DNA of 64,000 bases from Methylotenera sp. (GTDB lineage Bacteria; Pseudomonadota; Gammaproteobacteria; Burkholderiales; Methylophilaceae), in the NCBI GenBank assembly GCA_013141495.1, contig JABFQV010000010.1, positions 1-64,000 of the forward strand. Direction: 5' to 3'. The notes under the pieces are model-generated. The model made no database searches. It was not told the origin of the DNA and saw only the letters and a list, made by a program, of their open reading frames with translations. Each line of letters begins with the position of its first letter. The stretch's first letter is position 1. The position numbers and the translations under genes were made by a program. Shown piece by piece: positions 18,798-27,879 of this stretch.

Positions 18798-20237
18798 GTG
18801 ACACAAAAAATAAGCGCGCTCAATAAAAAAGAGTCCAGCTGGTCGGGGCGTTTTAACGAACCGGTTGCTGAATTGGTTAAAAAATACACGGCTTCGGTGG
18901 GGTTTGATTATCGCTTGGCAACCCATGATATTCAAGGCTCAATTGCGCATGCGCAAATGCTGGGCGCGCAAAAAATCATCAGTTTAGATGACGTAAAATC
19001 TATTGAACTAGGGTTGGCTGAAATTCTGCAAGAAATTGAAGCTGGTCAGTTTGAATGGTTACTGGATTTAGAAGACGTTCATCTCAACATTGAAAAACGT
19101 TTAACCGACAAAATTGGTGATGCAGGTAAGCGCTTACATACCGGCAGAAGCCGTAACGACCAAGTGACAACCGATGTCAGGTTATGGTTGCGCGCTACAA
19201 CAGATTACGTGGTTTCAGGTTTATGCAACTTACAGGCAAGTTTGCTGGATTTGGCTGAGGCTCATTTTGATACCGTCATGCCAGGGTTTACGCACTTGCA
19301 GGTGGCGCAACCGGTGACGTTTGGCCATCATTTAATGGCGTATGTAGAAATGCTTAAACGTGATGTTGAGCGTTTTCAGGATTGTAAAAAGCGTATGAAT
19401 AAACTGCCGCTAGGCGCAGCAGCTTTGGCTGGCACTAGCTACCCGATTGACCGCGAACTGGTGGCAAAAAAATTAGGTTTTGATGGCGTGTGTGAAAACT
19501 CACTCGATGCCGTATCCGACCGTGATTTTGCCATTGAATTTACTTTTGCCGCCTCGTTGGTAATGACACATTTATCTAGATTGTCTGAAGAGCTTATTTT
19601 ATGGAGCTCACCGCGTTTTGCGTTTATTGATATTGCTGACCGCTTTTGTACCGGATCATCGATCATGCCGCAAAAGAAAAATCCTGATGTGCCTGAGCTG
19701 GTGCGCGGCAAAACCGGGCGTGTGTATGGGCATTTAACCGCCTTGCTGACGTTGATGAAAGGCCAGCCGCTGGCTTATAACAAAGACAACCAAGAAGACA
19801 AAGAGCCGCTATTTGATACAGCCGATACACTATTGGTGACCTTGGAGATTTATGCCGACATGTTGCGTTTGCCAGTGGTTGAAAACGGATTGGTGGTGAA
19901 GGCGGGATTTACTGTGAATAAAGAAGCCATGCGCCAAGCGGCAAGCGAAGGCTTTGCAACCGCAACCGATTTAGCTGATTATTTAGTGAAAAAAGGCATG
20001 CCGTTTAGAGATGCGCATGAAGCAGTGGCGCTTGCTGTACGCCATGCCGTAGATAAAAAAGTGGATTTAAGTGATTTGCCACTGGCTACCTTACAGCAAT
20101 TTGCCTCAGAAATTACCCAGGATGTGTACGCGGTGTTGACATTAGAAGGCTCGCTTAACAGCCGTAACCATATTGGCGGCACTGCACCCGCTCAAGTAAA
20201 AGCGGCAATAGCGCGCGCAAGAGCTACAAAAATGTGA
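18798..20237 (+). CDS. argH: Argininosuccinate lyase
   Basis: Splits argininosuccinate to arginine and fumarate, the last step of arginine synthesis. The fumarase/aspartase-superfamily signature [12 protein letters not shown] lies near residue 284, and HTGRSRNDQ near residue 115. Length 479 is slightly long but has a normal N-terminus (SSWSGRF). The start codon is GTG with a weak ribosome site. GC content by hand count of one line is 45 percent, ordinary for the window. Confidence 0.96.
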   Translation: MTQKISALNKKESSWSGRFNEPVAELVKKYTASVGFDYRLATHDIQGSIAHAQMLGAQKIISLDDVKSIELGLAEILQEIEAGQFEWLLDLEDVHLNIEKRLTDKIGDAGKRLHTGRSRNDQVTTDVRLWLRATTDYVVSGLCNLQASLLDLAEAHFDTVMPGFTHLQVAQPVTFGHHLMAYVEMLKRDVERFQDCKKRMNKLPLGAAALAGTSYPIDRELVAKKLGFDGVCENSLDAVSDRDFAIEFTFAASLVMTHLSRLSEELILWSSPRFAFIDIADRFCTGSSIMPQKKNPDVPELVRGKTGRVYGHLTALLTLMKGQPLAYNKDNQEDKEPLFDTADTLLVTLEIYADMLRLPVVENGLVVKAGFTVNKEAMRQAASEGFATATDLADYLVKKGMPFRDAHEAVALAVRHAVDKKVDLSDLPLATLQQFASEITQDVYAVLTLEGSLNSRNHIGGTAPAQVKAAIARARATKM

Positions 20238-20408
20238 GCTAATGTAGTCTAAAAATGATGTGCGTATTTCATCTAATGGCAAGTCTGGTTTAACAACTCG
20301 GCGCCGCTTATAGCGCGCTTAACTTGCCACCTGCGCATACGCCATGCTTGCAGATATTACTTTTCAGGTACTATCTGACCTCGTTCACTCAATAGATACA
20401 ATCTCCTA

Positions 20409-21752
20409 ATGCAAAAAGAAGTCAAAGAGAAACCCCAATACGCTGTCGTGGCCGCGGTTCAACTGCCTAGCGTGAGTGATGCCGAGTTTGAGGCATCACT
20501 GTGCGAACTGCGTGAGCTTGCAAAAACACTAGGCTACACCGTGGTCAAAACCTTCGTGCAAAAGCGCGCTGGTTTTGACATGACAGCCTACCTTGGCGCG
20601 GGTAAGCGGCAGGAAATACACGGCTACGTGAATCATGAATCGAACTCCATGGAATCCGAGTTCGATGAAGCCGTCGTCAATGTTGAAGATTTTGAAATTA
20701 ACACACTCTTGGTTGATCACGAAATTTCACCATCGCAAGCGCGCAACCTTGAACTTGAGGTTGGCTGCATGGTGATGGATCGCACCATGGTCATCCTCGA
20801 AATTTTTCACCGCAATGCCCGCTCGCGCGCCGCGCGTGCTCAAGTTGAGATTGCTCGCCTTGGGTACATGGCGCCACGCATGCGCGAGGCCGCCAAGCTT
20901 GCTGGCTCGCAGGGGCGGCAACGTAGCGGCGAAGGTGGTCGCGGGGCTGGCGAATCACAAACTGAGTTAGATCGGCGCAAGATACGTGATCGCATTGCCG
21001 AACTTCAGCAGGAAATCGTCGCCATGGATGCCGAGCGCAAGACGCAACGCGCACGCCGACAAGAGCGCCAAGGCTTGGCGGGGGTAGCGCTGGTAGGTTA
21101 TACCAACGCTGGTAAATCCACCTTGATGCGCGCACTTACAGGTAGCGAGGTACTGGTCGCGAATAAGCTCTTTGCTACGCTAGATACCACAGTGCGAGCG
21201 CTGTATCCGGAGAGCGTACCGCGCGTGCTTGTCAGTGATACCGTTGGCTTTATCAAAAACCTGCCGCACGGGCTCGTGGCCTCGTTCAAGTCAACGCTTG
21301 ATGAGGCGCTTGATGCCTCGCTATTGTTGCATGTGATTGATGCCAGTGATCCCGGGTTTGAGCGTCAGCTTGAAGTCACCGATAAAGTGCTGGAGGAGAT
21401 TGGGGCAAATATAGTGCCACGCATCCGCGTTTTTAACAAGATTGACCACGTTGGCGATGAGGCTGCACAAGCCGAGCGTGAAGCAAACCTGCGTGTACGC
21501 TACCCAGATTGCGTGGTGATGAGTGCGCGCCGACCTGATGACGTCGCAAAGCTACACCAGATAATCGTCGCAATTTTTCAGCAGGATCTGGTTGAAGAGG
21601 AGATTTTTCTGCCATGGACGGCACAGCAACTGCGCGGGGCAATCTACGCCAGTTGTCAGGTGCTAGCCGAGCGCTCAGACGACGAGGGCGCCTTCTTTCA
21701 GATTCGCGGCGAGCCCAGTGCCATCAAAAGCTTGCGCGAGCAGCTGAGCTAA
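20409..21752 (+). CDS. hflX: Ribosome-associated GTPase HflX, atypical base composition
   Basis: HflX is a GTPase that binds the 50S subunit and helps rescue or split stalled ribosomes under stress. The HflX N-terminal domain covers about residues 1-190, then the G domain with GYTNAGKST near residue 230, DTVGFI near 278 and NKID near 346. All G motifs are intact and length (447) is normal. Two lines counted by hand are 67 and 62 percent GC, far above neighbours, and codon choice is GC-ending. It is not beside hfq or hflKC as usual. With the hemW piece directly behind it, this suggests acquisition from another bacterium. Confidence 0.9.
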   Translation: MQKEVKEKPQYAVVAAVQLPSVSDAEFEASLCELRELAKTLGYTVVKTFVQKRAGFDMTAYLGAGKRQEIHGYVNHESNSMESEFDEAVVNVEDFEINTLLVDHEISPSQARNLELEVGCMVMDRTMVILEIFHRNARSRAARAQVEIARLGYMAPRMREAAKLAGSQGRQRSGEGGRGAGESQTELDRRKIRDRIAELQQEIVAMDAERKTQRARRQERQGLAGVALVGYTNAGKSTLMRALTGSEVLVANKLFATLDTTVRALYPESVPRVLVSDTVGFIKNLPHGLVASFKSTLDEALDASLLLHVIDASDPGFERQLEVTDKVLEEIGANIVPRIRVFNKIDHVGDEAAQAEREANLRVRYPDCVVMSARRPDDVAKLHQIIVAIFQQDLVEEEIFLPWTAQQLRGAIYASCQVLAERSDDEGAFFQIRGEPSAIKSLREQLS

Positions 21753-21761
21753 AGGGGATGG

Positions 21762-21845
21762 GTGCGCATCCGCGCCGATGCCAAAATAGTCGCCCAATTG
21801 CCAATAATTGAGGTTGTGTGTGGCCTGGTTACCTTTTTCCGCAAA
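21762..21845 (-). pseudogene. Fragment of a second hemW gene
   Basis: The minus strand encodes a 28-residue stretch containing HNLNYWQLGDYFGIGADAH that matches the complete HemW at 22785-24038 (about residues 277-304) at roughly 20 of 28 positions. The DNA differs at many synonymous sites, so it is not a recent local duplication. It has no start and no remaining gene around it. It lies ten bases after the hflX stop, so both probably arrived or were rearranged together. Confidence 0.8.
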
Positions 21846-21911
21846 AACGAGCCTTGATGAAGCCACTTCGACAGACTCAGGACAAGCATAGCGGAATCAA
21901 GGATTCACATA

Positions 21912-21945
21912 CCAGCCTCGATGCATTTCATTCCATCGAGGCTGG
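21912..21945. terminator. Strong hairpin after hflX
   Basis: CCAGCCTCGATG and CATCGAGGCTGG form a perfect 12-base stem around a 10-base loop. The following bases are ttaaaa rather than a T-run, so termination is likely but not certain. It lies between convergent hflX and the lipoprotein gene. Confidence 0.6.
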
Positions 21946-21992
21946 TTAAAAGGAAAATAATCGTGTCTGAGCCCATTTATGCTTTATAGCAG

Positions 21993-22478
21993 TTACTGCT
22001 CTGTCGAGCGTGGGTCACCGACTGAAAACTTTGGCTTCGTGTGGTTTATTAGGATGTATGCGCCATCAGGATAGACGCCATACCCAAATCCGCAGTCAGT
22101 TTTTTCGGATGGTTGAGTGAGAATAACTTTTGACGTTTGAAAGTCAAAGAAGATTTCACAAAGTCCAAGTTCTGCCGATTGGAATACTCCTATATTCCCT
22201 TTTAGGTTAAATTCGCCTTCAATGAATCCAGAGTTATATGAGGGAGCTCCACGCATTATTTCTAGCTGGAATTGAACTTTGTTTTTTGTCTGAATAGTAC
22301 GCAAATACCCGCCGGATTCACTCTCACCGCTCCAAGACCAATTACCAGTTACAGTTTGTGCTAAGGTGGTTTGAGGTTGAAGTTTAACGGTTTCTTTATT
22401 CGTTTCAACAAGATCAGATTTTGGCGAACATGCGCATAGCAAAAACAAGCCTAGAGTTAAGAGCGACGCTAGTTTCAT
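21993..22478 (-). CDS. Small predicted lipoprotein of unknown function
   Basis: A 161-residue protein beginning MKLASLLTLG with a signal peptide and lipobox LCAC, so the mature protein should start at the cysteine near residue 18 and be lipid-anchored. I chose the ATG at 22478 because AAGGGAAG precedes it; an upstream start would put extra residues before the signal peptide. The rest is a beta-rich polar domain with several Cys, and no family I recognise. It lies in the irregular patch between hflX and hemW. Confidence 0.7.
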   Translation of the reverse strand: MKLASLLTLGLFLLCACSPKSDLVETNKETVKLQPQTTLAQTVTGNWSWSGESESGGYLRTIQTKNKVQFQLEIMRGAPSYNSGFIEGEFNLKGNIGVFQSAELGLCEIFFDFQTSKVILTQPSEKTDCGFGYGVYPDGAYILINHTKPKFSVGDPRSTEQ

Positions 22479-22784
22479 TTCACTTCCCTTTTTATTGTTA
22501 TGCCTAACGTAAAGTAGCCCCAATAAAAGAACTTAATCTTTTACTATGGCAGTTTGATAATAAAATGCTTAACACACCTAGTCAAACCGAACCCAATTAC
22601 CCAACAGCCAAGGTTACTTGAACTGGTTGTAGCCAAAATGTGGGTTAAGCATTACAGCATCCGTAGAGAAACGCAATATCTGCAATGGATTAAAGGTTTA
22701 TTCTTTTTCACAATGGTGCATTCACATTGCAAACGCACCACGTCTAGCCTCTAGCCTCTAGCTAGAGGTTGAATACTTATAGCG
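22479..22784. other. Intergenic stretch with no supported gene
   Basis: About 306 bases between the lipoprotein gene and hemW. A 66-codon open frame here has no ribosome site or family features and I do not call it. The right end holds the tandem CTAGCCT repeat at 22743-22768. Confidence 0.6.
22743..22768. repeat. Three tandem 7-base units ending in a palindrome
   Basis: TCTAGCC occurs twice, followed by TCTAGCT, and the last unit merges into the 14-base palindrome CCTCTAGCTAGAGG at 22755-22768. It lies just behind the hemW stop codon and might act as a weak hairpin. Confidence 0.6.
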
Positions 22785-24038
22785 TTAGTTCAAAAACAAC
22801 TCGAGTAATTCGTTCAAATAGCGCTGACCTAGCAGGGTTGGTTTAATGTAGCCATCTTGAATAATAAGTAGCTTTTTATTTTGCGCTTGTTTGATTGCCG
22901 GTTCTAGCATCATGAGATTAAGCCCAGTGCGTTGCTGAAACAAACCTAGTGGTACGCCATCAGTGAGCCTGAGTGCATTCATCATAAACTCAAAACCCAG
23001 CTCATCTTGGCTAATGTTCCATACGCGTTCAATGGCTTTTCCTTGTAACGCTTGCTCCATATAGGCTTTAGGGTGTTTTGGGCGCGTTTCCCGCGTGATT
23101 TTGTCATGGTAGCTAAGTTTGCTGTGAGCGCCGGCACCAATGCCTAAATAGTCGCCAAATTGCCAATAATTCAGGTTGTGTCTGGCTTCTTTACCTGCTT
23201 TTGCAAAAGCTGAGGTCTCGTAATGTTCATAGCCATGTTGGGTTAAAAATTGCTCAATGGCGATTTGCATGTCAGCGCTGGTGTCATCATCAGGCAGGCT
23301 GGGTGGCGTGTGGTAAAACGGCGTGTTAGGCTCTAAAGTTAAATGATAAAACGATAAATGGTCTGGGTTGAGCGCCACGGCTTGTTTTACATCTTGTAAC
23401 GCATGTGCAAGTGTTTGGTTTGGCAATGCATACATTACATCAAAATTAACGCGCTCAAAGGTAGCAAGCGCTAACTCAGCCGCCAATAGAGCTTGTTTGT
23501 CATCATGAATACGCCCCAACGCTTTTAAATAATCTGCATTAAAACTTTGTATGCCTAAAGATAGCCGATTGACCCCCGCTTGTTTGTAACCTAAGAAATT
23601 AGCGGTATCTACGGTGCCGGGGTTGGCTTCCAAGGTGATTTCTGCATCATACTCAAGTGGTGTGAGTGCGCGCACCTGGCTCAAAATTTTATCAATGGCT
23701 TCTGGCGAAAATAAACTAGGGGTTCCGCCACCAAAAAATACGCTTTTGATTTTTCTGCCCCATACGTTAGGCGTGGCAGCTTCCAAGTCTGCGATTAGCG
23801 CATCGACATAAGTTGCTTCAGGTATCTGGCCATTTTTATGACGACTCTCATGTGAATTAAAGTCGCAATACGGGCATTTTTGTACACACCAGGGAATATG
23901 AATGTAAAGTGACAGCGGTGGTGTATCGGTCAGACCAGAGCGCGTTTGTTCCCCTGCAAGCGGGGCGACATCATTGACTGGCTTGACGTTAAAGCCGTTA
24001 TCTACTTTTATTTCGATGACTTTTTTTATAACACTCAC
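22785..24038 (-). CDS. hemW: HemW, radical-SAM haem chaperone
   Basis: HemN-like radical-SAM protein thought to insert haem into respiratory proteins rather than oxidise coproporphyrinogen. The Fe-S cluster cysteines are C51, C55 and C58 in CVQKCPYC, followed by GGGTPSLF near residue 104 and the HemN C-terminal domain. At 417 residues it has an unusual N-terminal extension of about 40 residues before the conserved PLSLYIHIPWC. GTG start after AAAGGTGA, overlapping the upstream small gene by 4 bases. It belongs to the rph-rdgB-hemW operon. Confidence 0.93.
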   Translation of the reverse strand: MSVIKKVIEIKVDNGFNVKPVNDVAPLAGEQTRSGLTDTPPLSLYIHIPWCVQKCPYCDFNSHESRHKNGQIPEATYVDALIADLEAATPNVWGRKIKSVFFGGGTPSLFSPEAIDKILSQVRALTPLEYDAEITLEANPGTVDTANFLGYKQAGVNRLSLGIQSFNADYLKALGRIHDDKQALLAAELALATFERVNFDVMYALPNQTLAHALQDVKQAVALNPDHLSFYHLTLEPNTPFYHTPPSLPDDDTSADMQIAIEQFLTQHGYEHYETSAFAKAGKEARHNLNYWQFGDYLGIGAGAHSKLSYHDKITRETRPKHPKAYMEQALQGKAIERVWNISQDELGFEFMMNALRLTDGVPLGLFQQRTGLNLMMLEPAIKQAQNKKLLIIQDGYIKPTLLGQRYLNELLELFLN

Positions 24039-24259
24039 CTTTGATACGGATTGATTAGCGCTTCAACCAATTGATGCAAAGCTTCACGCATTTGTTGCTC
24101 TGACACTTCCATCAGCAAGCCGTCTTCAAGTGCATCTTGGGCGATTTGTTTGATTTCATCAAAGTTTTCGGTCATAACTTTGACTTTTTCGGTGCAGGAC
24201 ACAACGCTGCCGTCATCGCGCACCCATTTAGGCCATGCTTGATGATGCGGTTTAGTCAT
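24035..24259 (-). CDS. Small conserved protein in the rdgB-hemW operon
   Basis: A 74-residue acidic protein, mostly helical in its second half, with a Trp/Pro-rich N-terminus. I do not recognise a family. It is likely real because it overlaps the rdgB end by 8 bases and the hemW start by 4 bases, giving tight translational coupling, and its codon use matches its neighbours. No function is assigned. Confidence 0.7.
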   Translation of the reverse strand: MTKPHHQAWPKWVRDDGSVVSCTEKVKVMTENFDEIKQIAQDALEDGLLMEVSEQQMREALHQLVEALINPYQR

Positions 24260-24869
24260 GGCTTAGTTTTTCCAGCTTTTGCAACAATTTTGCCATGGCA
24301 TGACCACGGTGACTGATACGGCTTTTAATTTCCAGCGGTAGTTCGGCGACTGTTTTTTCAGTTTTACCATCCAAAAATAATGGATCGTAACCAAAACCAT
24401 CGGTGCCACGGTACTCGCGCAGAATAATACCTTGCCAACTGCCTTCAGCGATGATCGGTTCAGGGTCGTTCTCAAAGCGCACCAGTACCATCACACAATA
24501 AAAGTGCGCATGGCGCTCAGAAATTTTACTCATGTCGAGTAGCAGCTTGTCATTATTGCGTTCATCTTGCGTGAGCAGGCTATTGGGTGCGTTTTTTCCT
24601 GCATAGCGTGCAGAAAGCACGCCTGGTGCACCGTGCAGGGCATCTACACATAAGCCAGAGTCGTCTGCCAACGCTGGCAAACCGGTATGTTTACTGGCGT
24701 GACGCGCTTTGGCGAGGGCATTTTCAATAAAGGTGCAAAAGGGCTCCTCACACTCAGGCACGTTGAGATCCGATTGCGGGATGATTTCTATCTGTAATGG
24801 GCTCAGCAGATGTGAGATTTCCCGCAGTTTGCCTTTGTTACCACTGGCAATAACAAGCTTGCTAAACAC
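24252..24869 (-). CDS. rdgB: XTP/dITP (non-canonical purine NTP) pyrophosphatase
   Basis: Housekeeping nucleotide sanitiser that hydrolyses dITP, XTP and similar bases so they do not enter DNA or RNA. Family motifs are SGNKGKLRE at the N-terminus, [11 protein letters not shown] near residue 67 and SHRGHA at the C-terminus. Length 205 is normal. It overlaps rph upstream by 8 bases and the small 74-residue gene downstream. Confidence 0.96.
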   Translation of the reverse strand: MFSKLVIASGNKGKLREISHLLSPLQIEIIPQSDLNVPECEEPFCTFIENALAKARHASKHTGLPALADDSGLCVDALHGAPGVLSARYAGKNAPNSLLTQDERNNDKLLLDMSKISERHAHFYCVMVLVRFENDPEPIIAEGSWQGIILREYRGTDGFGYDPLFLDGKTEKTVAELPLEIKSRISHRGHAMAKLLQKLEKLSHD

Positions 24870-25596
24870 TTAATACCTCTTTTTGTTTAATAATAAGTTG
24901 CTGTATGCCGTCCGTGGCTAAATCCAGCATGGCGTTCATGGCGGCGCGCTCAAAAGGCTCGCCTTCGGCGGTGCCTTGAATTTCGACAAAACCGCCACTC
25001 CCCGTCATCACCACGTTCATGTCGGTGTCGCAATCTGAATCTTCAATGTAGTCTAAATCCAATACAGCTGCACCTTGATAAACCCCTACTGAAATTGCCG
25101 CGATTGAATCGATGAGCGGGGATTCACTAATTTTTTCACTCTTTAATAAGGTAGCAATGGCATCATGCAAGGCAACATACGCCCCGGTAATACTGGCAGT
25201 GCGGGTGCCGCCATCAGCTTGAATCACGTCACAATCAATTTGAATGCTACGCTCGCCCAGTTTTTTTAAATCAATAATCGCGCGTAAAGAGCGGCCGATT
25301 AAACGTTGAATCTCCTGCGTGCGGCCAGATTGTTTGCCTCTGGCGGCTTCTCTATCCATGCGGCTACCCGTTGAGCGTGGCAACATTCCGTATTCTGCCG
25401 TGACCCAACCTTGTCCTTTGCCTTTTAAAAAACCGGGTACCTTTTCTTCCACACTGGCGGTACATAAAACATGTGTATCGCCAAATTTCACTAATACCGA
25501 GCCTTCTGCATGTTTGGTGTAATGGCGAATGATTTCAACTTCACGTAGCTGATTGTGCGCGCGCTGGCTAGGCCTGATGTGATGACTGTCTGACAT
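24862..25596 (-). CDS. rph: Ribonuclease PH
   Basis: Phosphorolytic 3' to 5' exoribonuclease that trims tRNA 3' ends and degrades structured RNA. The 244-residue protein carries the conserved SMRLPVERG-type region encoded in the complementary sense here as [19 protein letters not shown] near residue 75 and the [18 protein letters not shown] motif near residue 122. ATG start. First of the rph-rdgB-hemW set, with the phosphatase gene 56 bases upstream. Confidence 0.96.
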   Translation of the reverse strand: MSDSHHIRPSQRAHNQLREVEIIRHYTKHAEGSVLVKFGDTHVLCTASVEEKVPGFLKGKGQGWVTAEYGMLPRSTGSRMDREAARGKQSGRTQEIQRLIGRSLRAIIDLKKLGERSIQIDCDVIQADGGTRTASITGAYVALHDAIATLLKSEKISESPLIDSIAAISVGVYQGAAVLDLDYIEDSDCDTDMNVVMTGSGGFVEIQGTAEGEPFERAAMNAMLDLATDGIQQLIIKQKEVLSV

Positions 25597-25652
25597 GACT
25601 AAATCCTAAACTTTTAAATATGAGCGATTAAATCGGAGGGGTTAAAAATCAG

Positions 25653-26582
25653 TTACACGCGCTTGGTTTTTCGCAAGGCATTTTGTATTTCGGCGATAGT
25701 TTTTTCTATCTCGTCATCAGTAAGCTCGTGTTTTGCATGGCTACCTGCAGGGTTTTCATCGTTCGGACGCGTGATTGGGTTCATGATGGTAGTGGTTGAG
25801 CCCATCGGCATGGTAATGGTGGAAACCGCTAATTGGCTATTGAGCTTATCGCCCCATTGTAAGCCAATGGCGCTCATATTATCGCCTTGCTCCTGGCTTA
25901 CCAACGCTGCCTGGTTCAGTAATCGGGTCACATTGTCAGAAATAGAAGCGCCACCAAGAATTTGCTTGATTTGGTCGTCAGCCACGGCCCCCCATATGCC
26001 GTCGGTGCATAACAGAACGGTATCACCTTCAACTAATTCCTGTCGGTCAGCCAGATCGATTTTAGGTGGCACATCGCCGCCCAAGCAACTGTAAACCTTG
26101 TGACGATAAGGATGCGTCGTCATTTCATCCTTATTGATAATGCCTTTGTTATACAAAGACTGCACCACTGAATGATCTTCAGTACGATAAAGTAAATGGT
26201 TGCCGCGAAAATGATAAAGCCGCGAATCACCTACGTGTGCGCAATACAACATGCCGCGTTGCACAATTGCCGCCACTATCGTGGTGCGTGGCGCTTCCAT
26301 CATTTCACGCTCTTGCGTGAGTTGGTCAATCATGTCGTGAATCTGTTGAATATGATCTATTAAAAATTTGGCCGGGCTGGTTAGTGTTGGCACGGCCAAG
26401 CGCTGGAAAGCCTCCGTCATGGTCGTCACTGCCAATTGTGCAGCCACTTCACCGTGGCGATGACCACCCATGCCATCGGCTACCACCAGTAGCAAGGCAT
26501 CTTTACTATAGGAGTAAGCTAGCCGGTCTTGATTATATGGCCGCGGCCCTTGTAGGCTATTTTGAAAAATAGTAAATTTCAT
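25653..26582 (-). CDS. PP2C-type serine/threonine phosphatase
   Basis: Metal-dependent protein phosphatase. Conserved acidic residues are seen in ADGMGGHRHGE near residue 36, the DSRLY segment near 120, DGIWG near 170 and GDNMSAIGL near 225, all expected for the two-metal site. No membrane helix; a C-terminal 60-residue tail is not part of the fold. It overlaps the kinase gene by 4 bases, so it probably reverses phosphorylation by that kinase. ATG start. Confidence 0.92.
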   Translation of the reverse strand: MKFTIFQNSLQGPRPYNQDRLAYSYSKDALLLVVADGMGGHRHGEVAAQLAVTTMTEAFQRLAVPTLTSPAKFLIDHIQQIHDMIDQLTQEREMMEAPRTTIVAAIVQRGMLYCAHVGDSRLYHFRGNHLLYRTEDHSVVQSLYNKGIINKDEMTTHPYRHKVYSCLGGDVPPKIDLADRQELVEGDTVLLCTDGIWGAVADDQIKQILGGASISDNVTRLLNQAALVSQEQGDNMSAIGLQWGDKLNSQLAVSTITMPMGSTTTIMNPITRPNDENPAGSHAKHELTDDEIEKTIAEIQNALRKTKRV

Positions 26583-27532
26583 GACGACCTATTGATAGAA
26601 ATGGGTTTGTTTAAGGCATTCACAATTTTATTCACCAAGCTGATTTTTTTAGGCGGTTTGGCTGTCGCTTCTAACAAGGACTTTTGTAATGAGAATACAC
26701 TTTGCGGCCGCTTGAGATAGTCTAGATCCAAGCAGTTATCAATAATTTCGAGTAGTTCCTGTGAGTATTTATCTTTAGCCAGATTAACCGCGGGCACCAG
26801 TAAGTCGTTTTTAATGCGCTGGTTGGCAGCCAATGGTGACGTGCGCGCCAGACACGAGTACATTGTAGCGCCTATGCTGTAAATATCACTCCACGGACCT
26901 AATAGCTTTCTGTCGTAGTATTGCTCCGGGGACGCAAATCCGGGCGTAAAACTAGGCGAGATTTTTGCCTGATTTTCGCTTAAGGCTTGACGTGAAGAGC
27001 CAAAATCAAGCAATACCGGCGAGCCGTCAAGCCGAATGTAAATGTTGGCGGGCTTAATATCTAAATGCAATAGCTTTTGTGTATGGACTTCACGCAGGCC
27101 GTTAGATAACTCACTGAATACACGCCGTATAAATTTCTCAGGCACGGATTCGGACTGTCCCAAAATGTAGTCCTGCAGCGATTTTCCGCGTTCGTATTGC
27201 ATGACCATATACACGGTTTCATTGGCTCGAAAGAAATTAAGCACACGTACGATGTTTTTATGTTCAATTTTAGCCAGCGCCAAACCTTCATCAAAAAAGC
27301 ATTTTAAGCCATGCCTAAACAGTGCAGCATCGTCCGCATTGGGTAACACGGTTGCGCTTTCTGAACGTAGCGCGATAGAGGTCGGTAAATACTCTTTAAT
27401 GGCAACGATATTTTTTTCAGCGTCACGCGCTAAATAAACAAAGCTAAACCCACCAGAACTTAAGACCTTGGTGATTTCGTAATCTTGCAACTGATAGCCA
27501 GCAGGTAATGCTAAGTTTTTGGCGCTTGACAC
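26579..27532 (-). CDS. Hanks-type serine/threonine protein kinase
   Basis: Soluble eukaryote-like kinase. The ATP lysine is K46 in VAIKEYLP, the catalytic loop reads HLDIKPANIYI near residue 150 and the metal-binding motif LLDFGSS is near 167; the APE-type motif appears as FASPEQYYD. No membrane segment or extracellular sensor, so the signal is unknown. The start is GTG. The kinase-phosphatase pair next to rph, yicC and gmk is a common betaproteobacterial arrangement; substrates cannot be inferred from sequence. Confidence 0.92.
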   Translation of the reverse strand: MSSAKNLALPAGYQLQDYEITKVLSSGGFSFVYLARDAEKNIVAIKEYLPTSIALRSESATVLPNADDAALFRHGLKCFFDEGLALAKIEHKNIVRVLNFFRANETVYMVMQYERGKSLQDYILGQSESVPEKFIRRVFSELSNGLREVHTQKLLHLDIKPANIYIRLDGSPVLLDFGSSRQALSENQAKISPSFTPGFASPEQYYDRKLLGPWSDIYSIGATMYSCLARTSPLAANQRIKNDLLVPAVNLAKDKYSQELLEIIDNCLDLDYLKRPQSVFSLQKSLLEATAKPPKKISLVNKIVNALNKPISINRSS

Positions 27533-27559
27533 GTTGGGAGTGGCTTCTTTTAGTAAAAT

Positions 27560-27739
27560 TTAACCCAGATTTTCCATTAGGACTTGGCGTGGCAACGCCG
27601 CACAGTTTGATGGATTTTTTGTGCAGATTTTACGGTCAATAGTCATTCTATTGACAGAAAATATGCGCAAAAAAGACACGAAATGGGCAAGTTGACATTC
27701 AAGTAGATGCATAATCGCCTAATGGATAATCTGGGTTAA
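27560..27739. mobile_element. Non-coding element with TTAACCC terminal inverted repeats, copy 1
   Basis: A 180-base intergenic element. The left end TTAACCCAGATTTTCCATTAGG is repeated inverted at the right end with one mismatch over 22 bases. Stripping the outer TA from each end leaves TA on both sides, as after TA-target insertion. No open frame. The same sequence recurs at 39709-39839. It looks like a MITE whose transposase is encoded elsewhere. Compared with copy 2 it has about 47 extra internal bases. Confidence 0.8.
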
Positions 27740-27879
27740 TGGTAAGTCATCAAGTATATTCAACAATATAACGCGTTACGCACACGAATTAAAGATATTT
27801 GATGGGTTATTTGTCATGAAATCGTCCATGTTTGATAACATGATGCCACTTTTATTTTGATTGATCAGGAAAAACTTAC
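27740..27879. other. Region between repeat element and yicC
   Basis: About 140 AT-rich bases that should hold the yicC promoter. The ribosome site is TCAGGAAA just before the ATG. No RNA gene was recognised. Confidence 0.4.

Noticed and set aside
22554-22754. Open frame of 66 codons between the lipoprotein and hemW genes
   Set aside because: No ribosome site, no recognisable domain and it runs into a tandem repeat.
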